DNA of 64,000 nt from Streptomyces rhizosphaerihabitans (lineage in GTDB: Bacteria > Actinomycetota > Actinomycetes > Streptomycetales > Streptomycetaceae), in contig NZ_JAODTZ010000012.1 of the NCBI RefSeq assembly GCF_025399795.1, positions 1 through 64,000 of the forward strand, written 5' to 3'. Below, one piece after another: positions 7,602-16,897 of the stretch. The position numbers were made by a program, and so were the translations under genes. The number at the start of each line of letters is the position of its first letter. Position 1 is the first letter of the stretch. The notes beneath the pieces are model-generated. The model worked only from the letters and a program-made list of their open reading frames with translations. It searched no databases and was not told the DNA's origin.

Positions 7602-8939
7602 ATGACCCGCGCGATCATGTTCCGGCGTCTCCTCGTCCCCCTGGTGACCGCCCTGGTCCTCGCCTCGCCGAGCGAGATCACCGAAGCCCGGTCCGCGCCA
7701 GGCCGGGGCGCCCCGAAGCCGGCCGGGATCTGGACGGGCACCTGGGAGGCCGCGGCCTCCGGTACCGTGCCCGCGCCGGCCGGCGCCTCGATCCGCAACG
7801 TCGTGCACACCAGTGTCGGCGGCCGGGCCGCTCGCGTCCGTCTCTCCAACCGGCTCGGCACGAGACCGCTCCAACTCGGCTCCGTGACACTGGCATTGCA
7901 GCGGCCGGGCGAACCGAGGAGCCCCGGGGCCGTCGCGGGCTCCGTACGCGCGGTCACTTTCGCCGACGCCCGATCGGTCACCGTCCCCGCCGGCCGGGAC
8001 GTGGTCAGCGATCCCGTCGCCCTGCCGGTCCCCGCCGACGCCAACCTCCTGGTCTCGGTGCACACCCCGGCCGACTCGGGCCCGGCGACGTACCACCGCT
8101 CGGCGCTCCAGACCAACTTCATCGCTCCCCGGGGCGATCGGACCGGAGACGAGAGCGGCGCCGCCTACACCACCACCGTCGCCAGCTGGTACTACGTGAC
8201 CGGCGTCGACGTGCTCGGCCCTTCCGCCGCGGGCAGTGTGGTCGCGCTCGGCGACTCGATCACCGACGGCACCGGCTCCTCGTCCGACGCCGACCACCGC
8301 TGGCCCGACCGGCTCGCCGCCCGGCTGCGCGGCCTTCCCGCGCACCGCAGGCCGGGCGTCCTCAACGCGGGGATCGCCGGGAACCGCATCCTGCTCGACG
8401 ACCGGGGTCCGAGCGCTCTGACCCGTCTGGACACCGACGTCTTCTCCCGCGCGGGCGTCCGCACGATGATCGTGCTGGAGGGCATCAACGACATCAAGGG
8501 GACACCGGAGCAGAAGGACCCCGGCGTTCTGGAGAACGCCTACCGGCTCGTCGTGCGCCGCGCCCACGCCCGCGGCATCCGGGTCATCGGCGCCACGATC
8601 ACCCCGTACGGCGGTCATGCCGCGTACACCCCGGCCCGGGAAGCCGTGCGGCAGGCGGTCAACGCCGCCATCCGCACCCACCGGATCTTCGACGAGACCG
8701 CGGACTTCGACGCCACCGTCCGCGACCCGGCCCGCCCGAGCCGTATCCTCCCCGCCTACGACCCCGGCGACCACCTGCACTTCAACGACGCCGGAATGCG
8801 GGCGCTGGCCGACACGATCGACCTGCGTTCCCTCGTGTCGACGGCGTACGGGCGCCTGCCCCGGCCGGCCGAGGTCCGGGCACACCTCCCCGTCCGCCCG
8901 CTCAGCCCCAGATCACCGCGCCCAGCCAGGCGCCCATGA
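7602..8939 (+). CDS. Secreted SGNH/GDSL-family hydrolase
   Basis: 445 residues from ATG 7602 (GGGGAA about 11 bases upstream). A signal peptide (RAIMFRRLLVPLVTALVLASPS) is followed by an N-terminal beta domain (about 35-205) as in actinobacterial two-domain SGNH enzymes. The hydrolase blocks are all present: VVALGDSITDG (block I, nucleophilic Ser), a Gly in AGIAGNRI (block II), GINDIKG (block III, Asn) and DPGDHLHFNDAG (block V, Asp and His). Likely an extracellular esterase; the substrate (acylated sugar or lipid) cannot be inferred. The last 38 bases overlap the opposing DUF456 gene. Confidence 0.88.
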   Translation: MTRAIMFRRLLVPLVTALVLASPSEITEARSAPGRGAPKPAGIWTGTWEAAASGTVPAPAGASIRNVVHTSVGGRAARVRLSNRLGTRPLQLGSVTLALQRPGEPRSPGAVAGSVRAVTFADARSVTVPAGRDVVSDPVALPVPADANLLVSVHTPADSGPATYHRSALQTNFIAPRGDRTGDESGAAYTTTVASWYYVTGVDVLGPSAAGSVVALGDSITDGTGSSSDADHRWPDRLAARLRGLPAHRRPGVLNAGIAGNRILLDDRGPSALTRLDTDVFSRAGVRTMIVLEGINDIKGTPEQKDPGVLENAYRLVVRRAHARGIRVIGATITPYGGHAAYTPAREAVRQAVNAAIRTHRIFDETADFDATVRDPARPSRILPAYDPGDHLHFNDAGMRALADTIDLRSLVSTAYGRLPRPAEVRAHLPVRPLSPRSPRPARRP

Positions 8940-9384
8940 TCAACAGACAGGCGAAGAGTTCCGTCAGCACGCTCCAGCCGCCCGCCCGCATCGCGGTCCG
9001 CACCGAGGCCTTCGCCGGCCCGTGCCCGCCGAGGCGCAGCCGTTCACCGAGGTAGATCCCGCCGATGAATCCAGGTACGGCGCCGACCACCGGCACCAGG
9101 AAGAAGCCGAGGATCGCCCCGCCACCCGCGTACACCGCCATTCGGGTGGTGGCCCCGCTCTCGCGCAGCCGTCGCGGCGGCAGCATCCAGCGGATGGCCT
9201 GAGCGAGCAGCAGGACCGCGGTCGCACCGACGAGGACGGCCCAGGACAGGGCCTGCGGGTAGCTCAGCGCCCACCACAGGACCGCGGCCCATACGAACCA
9301 CGACCCCGGCAGACCGGGCACCAGTACTCCGACCAGGCCGAGCAGAATCACCACGCCGACCAGCAGGAGTTCCCACACTCCCAT
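8902..9384 (-). CDS. DUF456 membrane protein
   Basis: 160 residues with four to five predicted membrane segments: residues about 4-24 (LLLVGVVILLGLVGVLVPGLPGS), 28-46, 50-66, a Gly-rich segment AVYAGGGAILGFFLVPVVGAVPGFIGGIYLGE at 83-113 and a C-terminal LTELFACLLIMGAWLGAVIW. The LPG-x-x-x-V and Gly-rich second half are typical of DUF456, which has no known function. Its 3' end overlaps the end of the SGNH gene. Confidence 0.83.
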   Translation of the reverse strand: MGVWELLLVGVVILLGLVGVLVPGLPGSWFVWAAVLWWALSYPQALSWAVLVGATAVLLLAQAIRWMLPPRRLRESGATTRMAVYAGGGAILGFFLVPVVGAVPGFIGGIYLGERLRLGGHGPAKASVRTAMRAGGWSVLTELFACLLIMGAWLGAVIWG

Positions 9385-9420
9385 CTGCCCAGCCTGCCCG
9401 AGAGGGCGGGAAACCGCAGG

Positions 9421-10401
9421 TCAGTCCCGGGCCACCCAGCCGCGCTCGTACGCGTGCCAGCCCAGTTGCAGCCGGGTCGCCACACCGGTCAGCTCCATCA
9501 GGCGCTTGACCCGGCGCTGTACGGTCCTGAGGCCCAGGTCGAGCTGTTTGGCGACGCTCGCGTCGGTGAGCCCCGCGAGGAGGAGGGAGAGGATCTCCAG
9601 GTCGGTGCCGTCCGGGCCGTCCGGTTCCTGCTCCAGCACGCCCCGGCTGCCCAGCCGCAGCGGCAGCGCGTCCCGCCACACCGACTGGAACAGCCCCGAC
9701 AGCAGCTCCAGGAGTCCGCTCGCGTGCACGACCAGCGCGGCCGGCTCCGCGGTGTGCGAGGTGAGCGGCACCATCGCGAGCGCCCGGTCGGCGATCACCA
9801 GCTTGGTCGGCACCTGGTCCACGACCCGCACCTGCTCGTCGCGGCCGAGCGCGGCGGACAGCTCGGTGATCCCGCCGGGCTGGTCGAGGACGGACCGCTC
9901 GACGACCACGCGGTAACCGACACCCCGGCCCGCGGCCTGCTCCTCGGCGTCGTTGTCCGCGCCGGACACCACCATCGGGGTCCCGGTGACCAGCGCGCAC
10001 ACCTCGTCGCTGGCGCCCAGCTGGAGCTGGAGGAAGCGCTGCGAGACCGCCGCCGCGCCGATCACCACCTCGACCAGGTCGTGCACGGCCGGTTCACCGG
10101 CCGCACCCCGGTACTCCTCGGCCAGCAGCGCGGCCGCCAGCTCCGCCTTCTCCAGCTCGTGGCGCTGCTGGGTGAGCAGAGCGCCGAGGGCGACTCCCGG
10201 CGGCGCGGCGACCCAGCGTCCGGGCCGCGCCGAGGACTGGGCGGCCAGACCGTGCCGCTCCAGCCGGCGCAGCGCGCGCTCCGTCTCGTACTCGCCGAGC
10301 GTGAGCCGACGTGCGAGATCGGGCACCTCGGCGGCGCCCACGGACACCAGCGCGCGGTATGCCGACTCGTGGGTCTCGTCCAGACCTATCGCTCCCAGCA
10401 T
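9421..10401 (-). CDS. TrmB/LuxR-type transcriptional regulator
   Basis: 326 residues from ATG 10401 (GGGAGG 11 bases upstream). The N-terminal third is a TrmB-like winged helix (GLDETHESAYRALVSVGAAEVPDLARRLTLGEYETERALRRLERHGLA). The middle is an effector-like region, and the C-terminus is a LuxR-type HTH (DLEILSLLLAGLTDASVAKQLDLGLRTVQRRVKRLMELTGVATRLQLGW). This two-HTH layout is common in streptomycetes, where such proteins control development or secondary metabolism. It is not adjacent to an obvious target: downstream is the DUF456 gene on the same strand, 36 bases away, so the two may be co-transcribed. Confidence 0.82.
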   Translation of the reverse strand: MLGAIGLDETHESAYRALVSVGAAEVPDLARRLTLGEYETERALRRLERHGLAAQSSARPGRWVAAPPGVALGALLTQQRHELEKAELAAALLAEEYRGAAGEPAVHDLVEVVIGAAAVSQRFLQLQLGASDEVCALVTGTPMVVSGADNDAEEQAAGRGVGYRVVVERSVLDQPGGITELSAALGRDEQVRVVDQVPTKLVIADRALAMVPLTSHTAEPAALVVHASGLLELLSGLFQSVWRDALPLRLGSRGVLEQEPDGPDGTDLEILSLLLAGLTDASVAKQLDLGLRTVQRRVKRLMELTGVATRLQLGWHAYERGWVARD

Positions 10402-11088
10402 GCGGCGATGTCCCTCCCGTGGATGCGTTCCGGCCGGTCGGCGGAGCTGTGGCGGAAATCGGCCACGGCACAAACCCGCCCCGGCACATCATCGCGGTAC
10501 CCCCCGCCCCTCTGACAAGCTCGCGTCACCGCAGCATCAGCCGGCGTCCGTAATACCCCACTTGGGCTCGACCTGCGTGAAAGCGGCCGTACCGGCTCAC
10601 GGACCGCGACCGTCGCCGGCTCGCGGACATGGGCGAACCAGCCCTGGGAAGCGGGACTTCGAGGAGAGGAATCTCGCGTACGCGCATGTAGACCACCGGC
10701 CTGGACGGCTTGGACGGCCCGGCGTGACGCGCCGTGGCGGGCGACCGTCGATCTCCCGCTCCCGCCGGCAAGCAGGTTGCATTCGGTATCGAGCCCAGTG
10801 CCGAATGCAGTGCCGAATCCAGTGCCGAACTGGCCGACGCCAAAGGCGATTTGGTCTTCCGGGCCGTGACCCGGGCCTGTCCCGATGTGTGTCGGGCCCC
10901 GGTCACCCAGGCGCCGCCGGGCGGTTCCCCCGTGGGGGGTGGGACCGCCCGGCGGTCAGGTGTTCGCACGTTTCGGCGCGTATTCCTGTTCGACGGTTCA
11001 CTCGGCACGCCGTTCGACGGCCTGCACCTTGGCCGGTTTTTCCGGATGCCCCGTTTTCAACCGGCTGTCTCGGTGGACAATCGGGAGC
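10402..11088. other. 687-bp gene-poor region
   Basis: Upstream of both the leftward regulator and the rightward PP2C-like gene. No open frame has a ribosome site plus normal codon bias. It contains three near-identical 11-12 bp copies of CAGTGCCGAAT at about 10797-10832 and a strong hairpin at 10914-10955. I find no tRNA or other RNA signature. Confidence 0.6.
10914..10955. other. Long GC-rich hairpin
   Basis: Left arm CCGCCGGGCGGTTCCC (10914-10929) pairs with GGGACCGCCCGGCGG (10941-10955), a 15-bp stem with a single bulged T and an 11-base loop. It lies 134 bases before the PP2C-like gene. It is too far from a gene end to be an obvious terminator; an RNA structure or protein-binding site is possible. 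Confidence 0.6.
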
Positions 11089-13146
11089 ATGAGCCAGCAG
11101 GGGGAGAAGCCCACCGGTCACGAGGACGACTGGTGGAGGCAGTTGTACGACGACTCCACCGAGGACACGGGGCCCGCGCCCGTGGCCGATTCCCTCGACG
11201 ACCGGTTCGCGTCGGCGTCGGGGACGGTCGGGGGCGGCCTCGATCCGGGTCCGGAATCCGGGTCGGACGCGCGGCCCGCATCGGAACCGTCGGATGCGAG
11301 GTCCGCGTTGGAACCGAGGTCCGCATCGGAACTGAGGTCCGCTTCGGACGCGAGGTCCGCTTCGGACGCGAGGTCCGCTTCGGATCCGAAGTCCGTGCAG
11401 GATTCGGCGTCCGCACCGGGGCGCGGCTCCGACCGGCGGTCCGACGCAGGCGGGCTCGACGGTCCGCCGCGTCCGGAGCAGCCGCCCGCCGTGCCGGGGT
11501 CCCCGTCTCCCGGGACGGGGAAGCGGCCTCCCTCCCGGCCGACGAGGCCTCCCGCCGTACCGGGGCAGCGCGGTGGCCCCCCGGCCTCCGACGCCGGGCC
11601 CGGCACGGCCCCGCGCGACGAGACGGCGTCCCGGCCCGGCGCGGTCCCGCGCGATGACCCCGCCTCCCGGTCCGGCCGCTGGGAGCGGGGCCCGGTGCCG
11701 GGGCCCGGTGCCTATACGGGACCGCCCGGCCGTGGCGGACCCCCCTCGGAGCCCCCCGCCTGGGAGCCCACCGCCTGGGAGCCCACGCCTTGGGAGCCCC
11801 CGTCCTGGGAGCTTCCGCCCGCCGGCCCGGCCCCGGCCCCGGCCCCGGCTCCGGCCGCTCCCGCACCCTTCCCGCCCGGCCCGAAGCCGCAGGGGTTCAC
11901 CGCGGAGGAGCCCCGCCCGGACGTGCTCCGGGACACCCGGGGCGACACACCCTCGGAGCCTCCCGCGACCCAGGTGCCCGGGGCGCGGGCGCCGTCGGAC
12001 GTGCCGCCGAAACCCGCGTCGGCTCCTGCCCCGCCCCCGGGGGCCGCGCCCTCCGGTCCCGCGGCGGTCGCGCTGCCCAGCACCACCGGGGGCTTCCGGA
12101 CACCACCGTCCGAGGCGTCCCCCGAGGACATGCCGGCGGGCGGGTCCCGGGAGACCGTCCTCTCCGTCGTCCAGCCGCCGGCCTCCGTCGGCCACGTCGG
12201 CTCCGGACCGCCCACCTACGCCCCCGAACCGACCGCGCTGCCGCCCGCCGAGCCGGACGAACTCGGCGACCTGGTCGCCGACACCGTGCTGGACGGCGCA
12301 CGGTACGGAACGAGCACCCTGCGGGCCGTGTCCGTTCGCGGGGACTCCGCGCGGTACCGGGGCGAGCCACGCCGGGACGCGCTGCTCACCGCCCGGTTCG
12401 GTGCGGGCGAGCAGGCGCTCGTGCTGGTGGCGATGGCGACCGGCGCCCGCGCCACCCCGGGAGCGCACCGGGCCGCGGCGGAGGCGTGCCGGTGGATCGG
12501 GCAGGCCGTCGGGCGCAGCCACGAGCGGCTGGCCGACGACATCAGGGCCGCCCGGCGCGGCGACCTGAAGTCCGGGCTGCACCGGCTCACCGACCGCAGC
12601 CTCGGCAAGCTGCGGGCGAGCGCGGCGGAGCAGGGCGTCGAACCCGAGGAGTACACCGCCGGCCTGCGCTGTCTGCTGCTGCCCGCCGATCCGGAGTGCC
12701 GTACCCGCGTCTTCTTCGGCGTCGGCGCGGGCGGTCTGTTCCGGCTGCGGGACGGCGAGTGGCAGGACATCGAACCACGGGTCGCCGACACCACCGGGGA
12801 GGCCGTCGTCGGCTTCGGGTCGCTGCCCCACGAGACCCCCGAGGGCGACCGGCTCACCATGGACCTGGGCATCACGACGCCCCCGAGCCCGTACGAACCC
12901 GCCCCCCGGCCGCCGCACGCCCCCTTCCGGTTCCGGGCCTCCGTCGCCCGCCCGGGTGACACGCTCCTGCTGTGCACGGGCGGCCTGGCGGAGCCGCTGC
13001 GCGGCGAACCCGAGCTGGCCGAGTACCTGACGACACGGTGGTCGACGGGGGAGCCGCCCGGCCTCGCCGCGTTCCTCGCGGACAGCCAGGTGCGGGTCAA
13101 GGGGTACGCCGACGACCGGACGGCCGCCGCCGTGTGGGAGGCGTAA
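11089..13146 (+). CDS. PP2C-family phosphatase-like protein with long disordered N-terminus
   Basis: 685 residues. Residues 1-395 are low-complexity: acidic at the start (GHEDDWWRQLYDD), then six RSASD-type repeats, then Pro-rich with repeated W-E-P-x-x and a PAPAPAPAP run. The C-terminal domain (about 400-685) resembles PP2C phosphatases: VRGDSARYRGEPRRDALLTARF, FGVGAGGLFRLRDGEW, GDTLLLCTGGLAEPL and the final DDRTAAAVWEA. The canonical metal-binding D-G of motif 2 is not obvious (ALVLVAMATGA), so activity is uncertain. A cytosolic signalling or scaffold role is inferred. ATG 11089 fits the coding bias; the GGGAG upstream is only one base away. Confidence 0.75.
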   Translation: MSQQGEKPTGHEDDWWRQLYDDSTEDTGPAPVADSLDDRFASASGTVGGGLDPGPESGSDARPASEPSDARSALEPRSASELRSASDARSASDARSASDPKSVQDSASAPGRGSDRRSDAGGLDGPPRPEQPPAVPGSPSPGTGKRPPSRPTRPPAVPGQRGGPPASDAGPGTAPRDETASRPGAVPRDDPASRSGRWERGPVPGPGAYTGPPGRGGPPSEPPAWEPTAWEPTPWEPPSWELPPAGPAPAPAPAPAAPAPFPPGPKPQGFTAEEPRPDVLRDTRGDTPSEPPATQVPGARAPSDVPPKPASAPAPPPGAAPSGPAAVALPSTTGGFRTPPSEASPEDMPAGGSRETVLSVVQPPASVGHVGSGPPTYAPEPTALPPAEPDELGDLVADTVLDGARYGTSTLRAVSVRGDSARYRGEPRRDALLTARFGAGEQALVLVAMATGARATPGAHRAAAEACRWIGQAVGRSHERLADDIRAARRGDLKSGLHRLTDRSLGKLRASAAEQGVEPEEYTAGLRCLLLPADPECRTRVFFGVGAGGLFRLRDGEWQDIEPRVADTTGEAVVGFGSLPHETPEGDRLTMDLGITTPPSPYEPAPRPPHAPFRFRASVARPGDTLLLCTGGLAEPLRGEPELAEYLTTRWSTGEPPGLAAFLADSQVRVKGYADDRTAAAVWEA
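11298..11405 (+). repeat. 18-bp coding tandem repeats (RSASD-type)
   Basis: Five 18-bp units beginning GAGGTCCGC plus a sixth decayed unit inside the PP2C-like gene. Two adjacent copies (11334, 11352) are identical. They encode a six-residue motif of the form R-S-A-S-[DE]-x in the disordered N-terminal region. Confidence 0.85.
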
Positions 13147-13247
13147 CCGCGCACGGTGTGAATTCATGGAACCGAGGGACGGGACGGGCAACCCGGGGGG
13201 CCCGGGACACCCGAGGGTTTCGAGGATCACGAAGAGGTGCGTGCAGC

Positions 13248-14990
13248 ATGGCCAAGCAGAACGTCGCCGAGCAGTTCGTCGACATCCTCGTCCGCGCGGG
13301 CGTCAAGCGGCTGTACGGAGTCGTGGGCGACAGCCTCAACCCGGTCGTGGACGCGATCCGGCGCAACGCGGCCATCGACTGGATCCAGGTCCGCCACGAG
13401 GAGACCGCCGCCTTCGCCGCGGGCGCCGAGGCCCAGATCACCGGCAGGCTCGCGGCCTGCGCCGGTTCCTGCGGACCGGGCAACCTCCACCTCATCAACG
13501 GCCTGTACGACGCGCACCGTTCCATGGCTCCGGTGCTCGCCCTCGCCTCGCAGATTCCCTCCAGCGAGATCGGCCTCGGCTACTTCCAGGAGACACACCC
13601 CGACCAGCTCTTCCGCGAGTGCAGTCACTACAGCGAACTGATCTCCAGCCCCAAGCAGATGCCGCGGCTGCTGCAGACCGCCATCCAGCACGCGGTGGGC
13701 CAGTCCGGAGTCAGCGTGGTCTCGCTGCCCGGCGACATCGCCTCCGAGCCCGCCCCGGACAAGACGATCGAGACCGCTCTCGTCACCTCCCGGCCCAGCG
13801 TCCGGCCCGGCGACACCGAGATCGACAAGCTCGTCGCGATGATCGACGAGGCGGAGAAGGTCACGCTCTTCTGCGGCAGCGGCACGGCGGGCGCGCACGC
13901 CGAGGTCATGCAGTTCGCCGAGAAGATCAAGTCCCCGGTCGGACACGCGCTGCGTGGCAAGGAGTGGATTCAGTACGACAACCCGTTCGACGTCGGCATG
14001 AGCGGGCTCCTCGGCTACGGCGCCGCCTACGAGGCGACCCACGAGTGCGATCTCCTCATCCTGCTGGGCACCGACTTCCCGTACAACGCCTTCCTCCCCG
14101 ACGACGTCAAGATCGTCCAGGTCGACGTGCGGCCCGAGCATCTGGGGCGCCGGTCGAAGCTGGACCTGGCGGTGTGGGGCGATGTGAGGGAGACGCTGCG
14201 CTGTCTGATTCCGCGGGTGCGCCCCAAGGGCAATAGGCGCTTTCTCGACAAAATGCTGAAGAAACACGCGGACGCCCTCGAAGGGGTCGTCAAGGCGTAC
14301 ACCCGCAGGGTCGACAAGCACGTCCCGATCCATCCCGAGTACGTCGCCTCCGTGCTCGACGAACTCGCCGACGAAGACGCGGTGTTCACGGTCGACACCG
14401 GAATGTGCAATGTCTGGGCGGCCCGCTACATCTCGCCCAACGGCAGCCGCCGGGTGATCGGTTCGTTCTCGCACGGGTCCATGGCGAACGCGCTGCCCAT
14501 GGCGATCGGCGCCCAGTTCACCGACCGGCGGCGGCAGGTCGTGTCGATGTCCGGCGACGGCGGATTCTCCATGCTGATGGGCGACTTCCTCACCCTCGTG
14601 CAGTACGACCTGCCGGTGAAGGTCGTTCTCTTCAACAACTCGTCCCTCGGGATGGTCGAGTTGGAGATGCTGGTCGCCGGGCTGCCCTCCTACGGCACGA
14701 CCAACAAGAACCCGGACTTCGCGGCGGTGGCCCGGGCGTGCGGGGCGTACGGCGTCCGGGTCGAGAAGCCCAAGCAGCTCGAAGGCGCCCTCAAGGACGC
14801 CTTCGGCCACAAGGGGCCGGCGCTCGTCGACATCGTCACCGACCCGAACGCGCTCTCCATCCCGCCGAAGATCAGTGCGGACATGGTGACGGGCTTCGCG
14901 CTCTCGGCGTCGAAGATGGTTCTGGACGGCGGAGTCGGCCGGATGGTGCAGATGGCCCGCTCCAACCTGCGCAACGTGCCTCGCCCGTGA
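13248..14990 (+). CDS. poxB: Thiamine-diphosphate enzyme, pyruvate oxidase/dehydrogenase (PoxB) type
   Basis: 580 residues, close to E. coli PoxB (572). The N-terminal ThDP-PYR domain has VVGDSLNPVVDAIRR and the catalytic Glu in RHEETAAFAAGAEAQITG. A central domain has LFCGSGTAGAHAEV. The C-terminal ThDP-PP domain carries the Mg/ThDP motif MSGDGGFSMLMGDF...LFNNSSLGM. PoxB oxidatively decarboxylates pyruvate to acetate and CO2, passing electrons to quinone at the membrane. The C-terminal residues (MVQMARSNLRNVPRP) could form the amphipathic lipid-binding end. ATG 13248 has GAGG upstream. Other acetolactate-synthase-like activities are possible, but the sequence order favours PoxB. Confidence 0.87.
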   Translation: MAKQNVAEQFVDILVRAGVKRLYGVVGDSLNPVVDAIRRNAAIDWIQVRHEETAAFAAGAEAQITGRLAACAGSCGPGNLHLINGLYDAHRSMAPVLALASQIPSSEIGLGYFQETHPDQLFRECSHYSELISSPKQMPRLLQTAIQHAVGQSGVSVVSLPGDIASEPAPDKTIETALVTSRPSVRPGDTEIDKLVAMIDEAEKVTLFCGSGTAGAHAEVMQFAEKIKSPVGHALRGKEWIQYDNPFDVGMSGLLGYGAAYEATHECDLLILLGTDFPYNAFLPDDVKIVQVDVRPEHLGRRSKLDLAVWGDVRETLRCLIPRVRPKGNRRFLDKMLKKHADALEGVVKAYTRRVDKHVPIHPEYVASVLDELADEDAVFTVDTGMCNVWAARYISPNGSRRVIGSFSHGSMANALPMAIGAQFTDRRRQVVSMSGDGGFSMLMGDFLTLVQYDLPVKVVLFNNSSLGMVELEMLVAGLPSYGTTNKNPDFAAVARACGAYGVRVEKPKQLEGALKDAFGHKGPALVDIVTDPNALSIPPKISADMVTGFALSASKMVLDGGVGRMVQMARSNLRNVPRP

Positions 14991-15040
14991 CGCCCGTGAC
15001 GCCCGTCAGGCCAGGCGCGGACCCGGGGCCCAACCCCGTC

Positions 15041-16450
15041 TCACGCCGGGGTCCAGCCGTCGTGCGCGTACCAGTAGTGCGGCAGGCCCTTGATACCGCT
15101 GGTACGGAACGGGACGCCGTCGTCGTCGATGCGCTCGGTGCCTGTGCGGCCCTGTGAGGACCAGTCGAGCTCCAGGTACCAGCGGCAGTCGCAGCCGTCG
15201 GTTCGCGCGTCGACCGTCAGCACCTCGGGGTCCGTGACGGACACCCGGTACGGCATCTGCAGCGGCGGAGTGATCGTTCCGGCGTCATTGCCCGGGACCG
15301 CGCGGGCGATGGGCCGGTCCATGTCCAGATCGACGGCGAAAGAGTGGGGGGCCAGGTCGGCGCCGCAGCCCTGACCCGTGGAGTAGACCCTGCCCTTCAC
15401 CGGGGCCGAGTGTCCGACGACGCGGACCCGCAGCGCCTCCAGGACGACAGCCGCGTCCGTCCGCCCCTGCACGGTGATGTCCACAAAGGTCTGGCCGCCG
15501 TGCACCGCGTTCTGTGTCCTCGCCCATGGGGATGCGTCCTGCGGGGCCGGGGGCGGTGGTACCTCCTCGGGCGCCTTGTCGATGACGTAGTCGTGAAAGC
15601 AACCGGTCGCCCAGCGATGGGAGTTCGCGGTCCAGGTGACGGGGGTGACGGCGGAGCCGGCCATGGGGGAGGGGCTCGCGGACGGGCCAGGCGAGGCGTC
15701 TCGCTCGCCGGATGCCTTCGGGGACGGCGTGCCGGACGACCGGCCGCGCGCGGTGGAGGGGGGCGCGGACGGTGTCGCGGAACCGCCCCGCGCTCCCGCG
15801 GTCCTCGCGGTGTCCGTGCCGGACGCCCGGTCGTCGCCGGTGGTCCCGGAGTGGTCGGACGGCAGGGCGGACAGGCTGCCCAGGGTGGCGATCAGCGCGG
15901 TCACGACAGCCGCGGCAACCGTGACGCGGCGCCTGTACCAGGGTTTCCGCGAGGCGGGGTGCGACGCCGCGTCGGGCCCGGGCGACGAGCCGTGGAGGCT
16001 TTCCGCGGGGTTCTCCCGGGGGTGGCCGGGCGAGGGGTCGGGCGTTGCCGTGGGCACGGAGTCGGCGGCCGTCGTGGAAACGGAGTCGGCGGCCACCGCG
16101 GAAACGAGCTCGGGTGCGCCGTCGGCCATGGGGCCCTCGCCGCCCGCCGACCGGGCGTCGGCGACTTGCGGTACGGACTCGGCCGCCGTCCGGGGCCGTT
16201 GCCGTGCCGCCACCGCCAGGATCCACCGCCGGTGCAGCTCGATCCGTTCGGCCGGACTGGCCTGGCACAACGCGGCGAACCGTTCCACGGGTGCGAAGCC
16301 GAGGGGCACCGCTTCTCCCGCGCAATACCGGTGCAGCGTCGAGGCGTTCATGTTCAGACGGCGTGCGAGTGCGGCGTAACTGCGGTCCGTGCGTGCCTTC
16401 AGACGCCGCAGCAGCGCCGCGAATTCCTCCACGTCGTCCTGGGATGACAC
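15041..16450 (-). CDS. Membrane-anchored XRE-type HTH protein with extracytoplasmic domain
   Basis: 469 residues from GTG 16450, which has GGGGAG six bases upstream. The N-terminus is a cytoplasmic XRE-like helix-turn-helix (DRSYAALARRLNMNASTLHRYCAGEAVP, residues about 20-50). A charged linker runs to about 170. A single membrane helix (RRRVTVAAAVVTALIATLGSLSALPS) is followed by a Ser/Thr/Pro-rich linker and a C-terminal extracytoplasmic domain of about 190 residues with four or more Cys (ATGCFHDY, GQGCGADL, DGCDCRWYLE). This layout suggests transmembrane sensing, although the family has no defined function. It converges with the poxB-type gene. Confidence 0.8.
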   Translation of the reverse strand: MSSQDDVEEFAALLRRLKARTDRSYAALARRLNMNASTLHRYCAGEAVPLGFAPVERFAALCQASPAERIELHRRWILAVAARQRPRTAAESVPQVADARSAGGEGPMADGAPELVSAVAADSVSTTAADSVPTATPDPSPGHPRENPAESLHGSSPGPDAASHPASRKPWYRRRVTVAAAVVTALIATLGSLSALPSDHSGTTGDDRASGTDTARTAGARGGSATPSAPPSTARGRSSGTPSPKASGERDASPGPSASPSPMAGSAVTPVTWTANSHRWATGCFHDYVIDKAPEEVPPPPAPQDASPWARTQNAVHGGQTFVDITVQGRTDAAVVLEALRVRVVGHSAPVKGRVYSTGQGCGADLAPHSFAVDLDMDRPIARAVPGNDAGTITPPLQMPYRVSVTDPEVLTVDARTDGCDCRWYLELDWSSQGRTGTERIDDDGVPFRTSGIKGLPHYWYAHDGWTPA

Positions 16451-16897
16451 CGATTCTCCCCGCCTAGCGTCCCAGGACGGCATCCCAGGCACTCCCCGTA
16501 GAAGAGGGCCGGAAGGCCTGGGACGGTTCCACCGTTGTGGATGGAGCGCCGTCCGTCGTGCCCGGACCGCGGGGTGTCGCTGATGCTCGTGGTGCGGCCG
16601 GACAGGCCCCCACACCACGGAGGCCGAGGGGCCGCCCGTGCCGGGGGCCGGGCACGCGATCTGCGGCCCGGCCATTGGAGCCCCGGCCGTCCCAGGGCCT
16701 GTCCGACCATTCCCGCCGGGCCCGCGGCGCCTGGCACCGCACTCCCCCGAGCTCTTCGAGCAGGGGGACCCCCGCGCCGCGTTGTCGGGCACGCCCGAGT
16801 ACGCCCGAGTACGCCCGGTACGAGGGCGACCCCCCCGCCTTGCGACGCACGGCACCGGACGCCGCGGTCCGATCCGACGTGAATCGTCAGACAGGCC
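16451..16897. other. 447-bp intergenic region with palindrome and decamer repeats
   Basis: Upstream of the leftward HTH gene and downstream of the mannosidase gene. It contains a hairpin at 16744-16767 and three near-identical 10-bp units (ACGCCCGAGT, twice exact, once changed) at 16791-16820. I see no gene with a ribosome site. Confidence 0.6.
16744..16767. repeat. Intergenic palindrome with C5/G5 arms
   Basis: CCCCC (16744-16748) and GCTC (16751-16754) pair with GAGC (16758-16761) and GGGGG (16763-16767) around a three-base loop. It resembles a short palindrome dispersed between genes in streptomycetes. A genome-wide copy count would confirm this. Confidence 0.55.

Noticed and set aside
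10903..13230. A 775-codon frame opposite the PP2C-like gene
   Set aside because: Antisense artefact: no family match, Arg/Gly-rich composition, and the plus strand has PP2C motifs.
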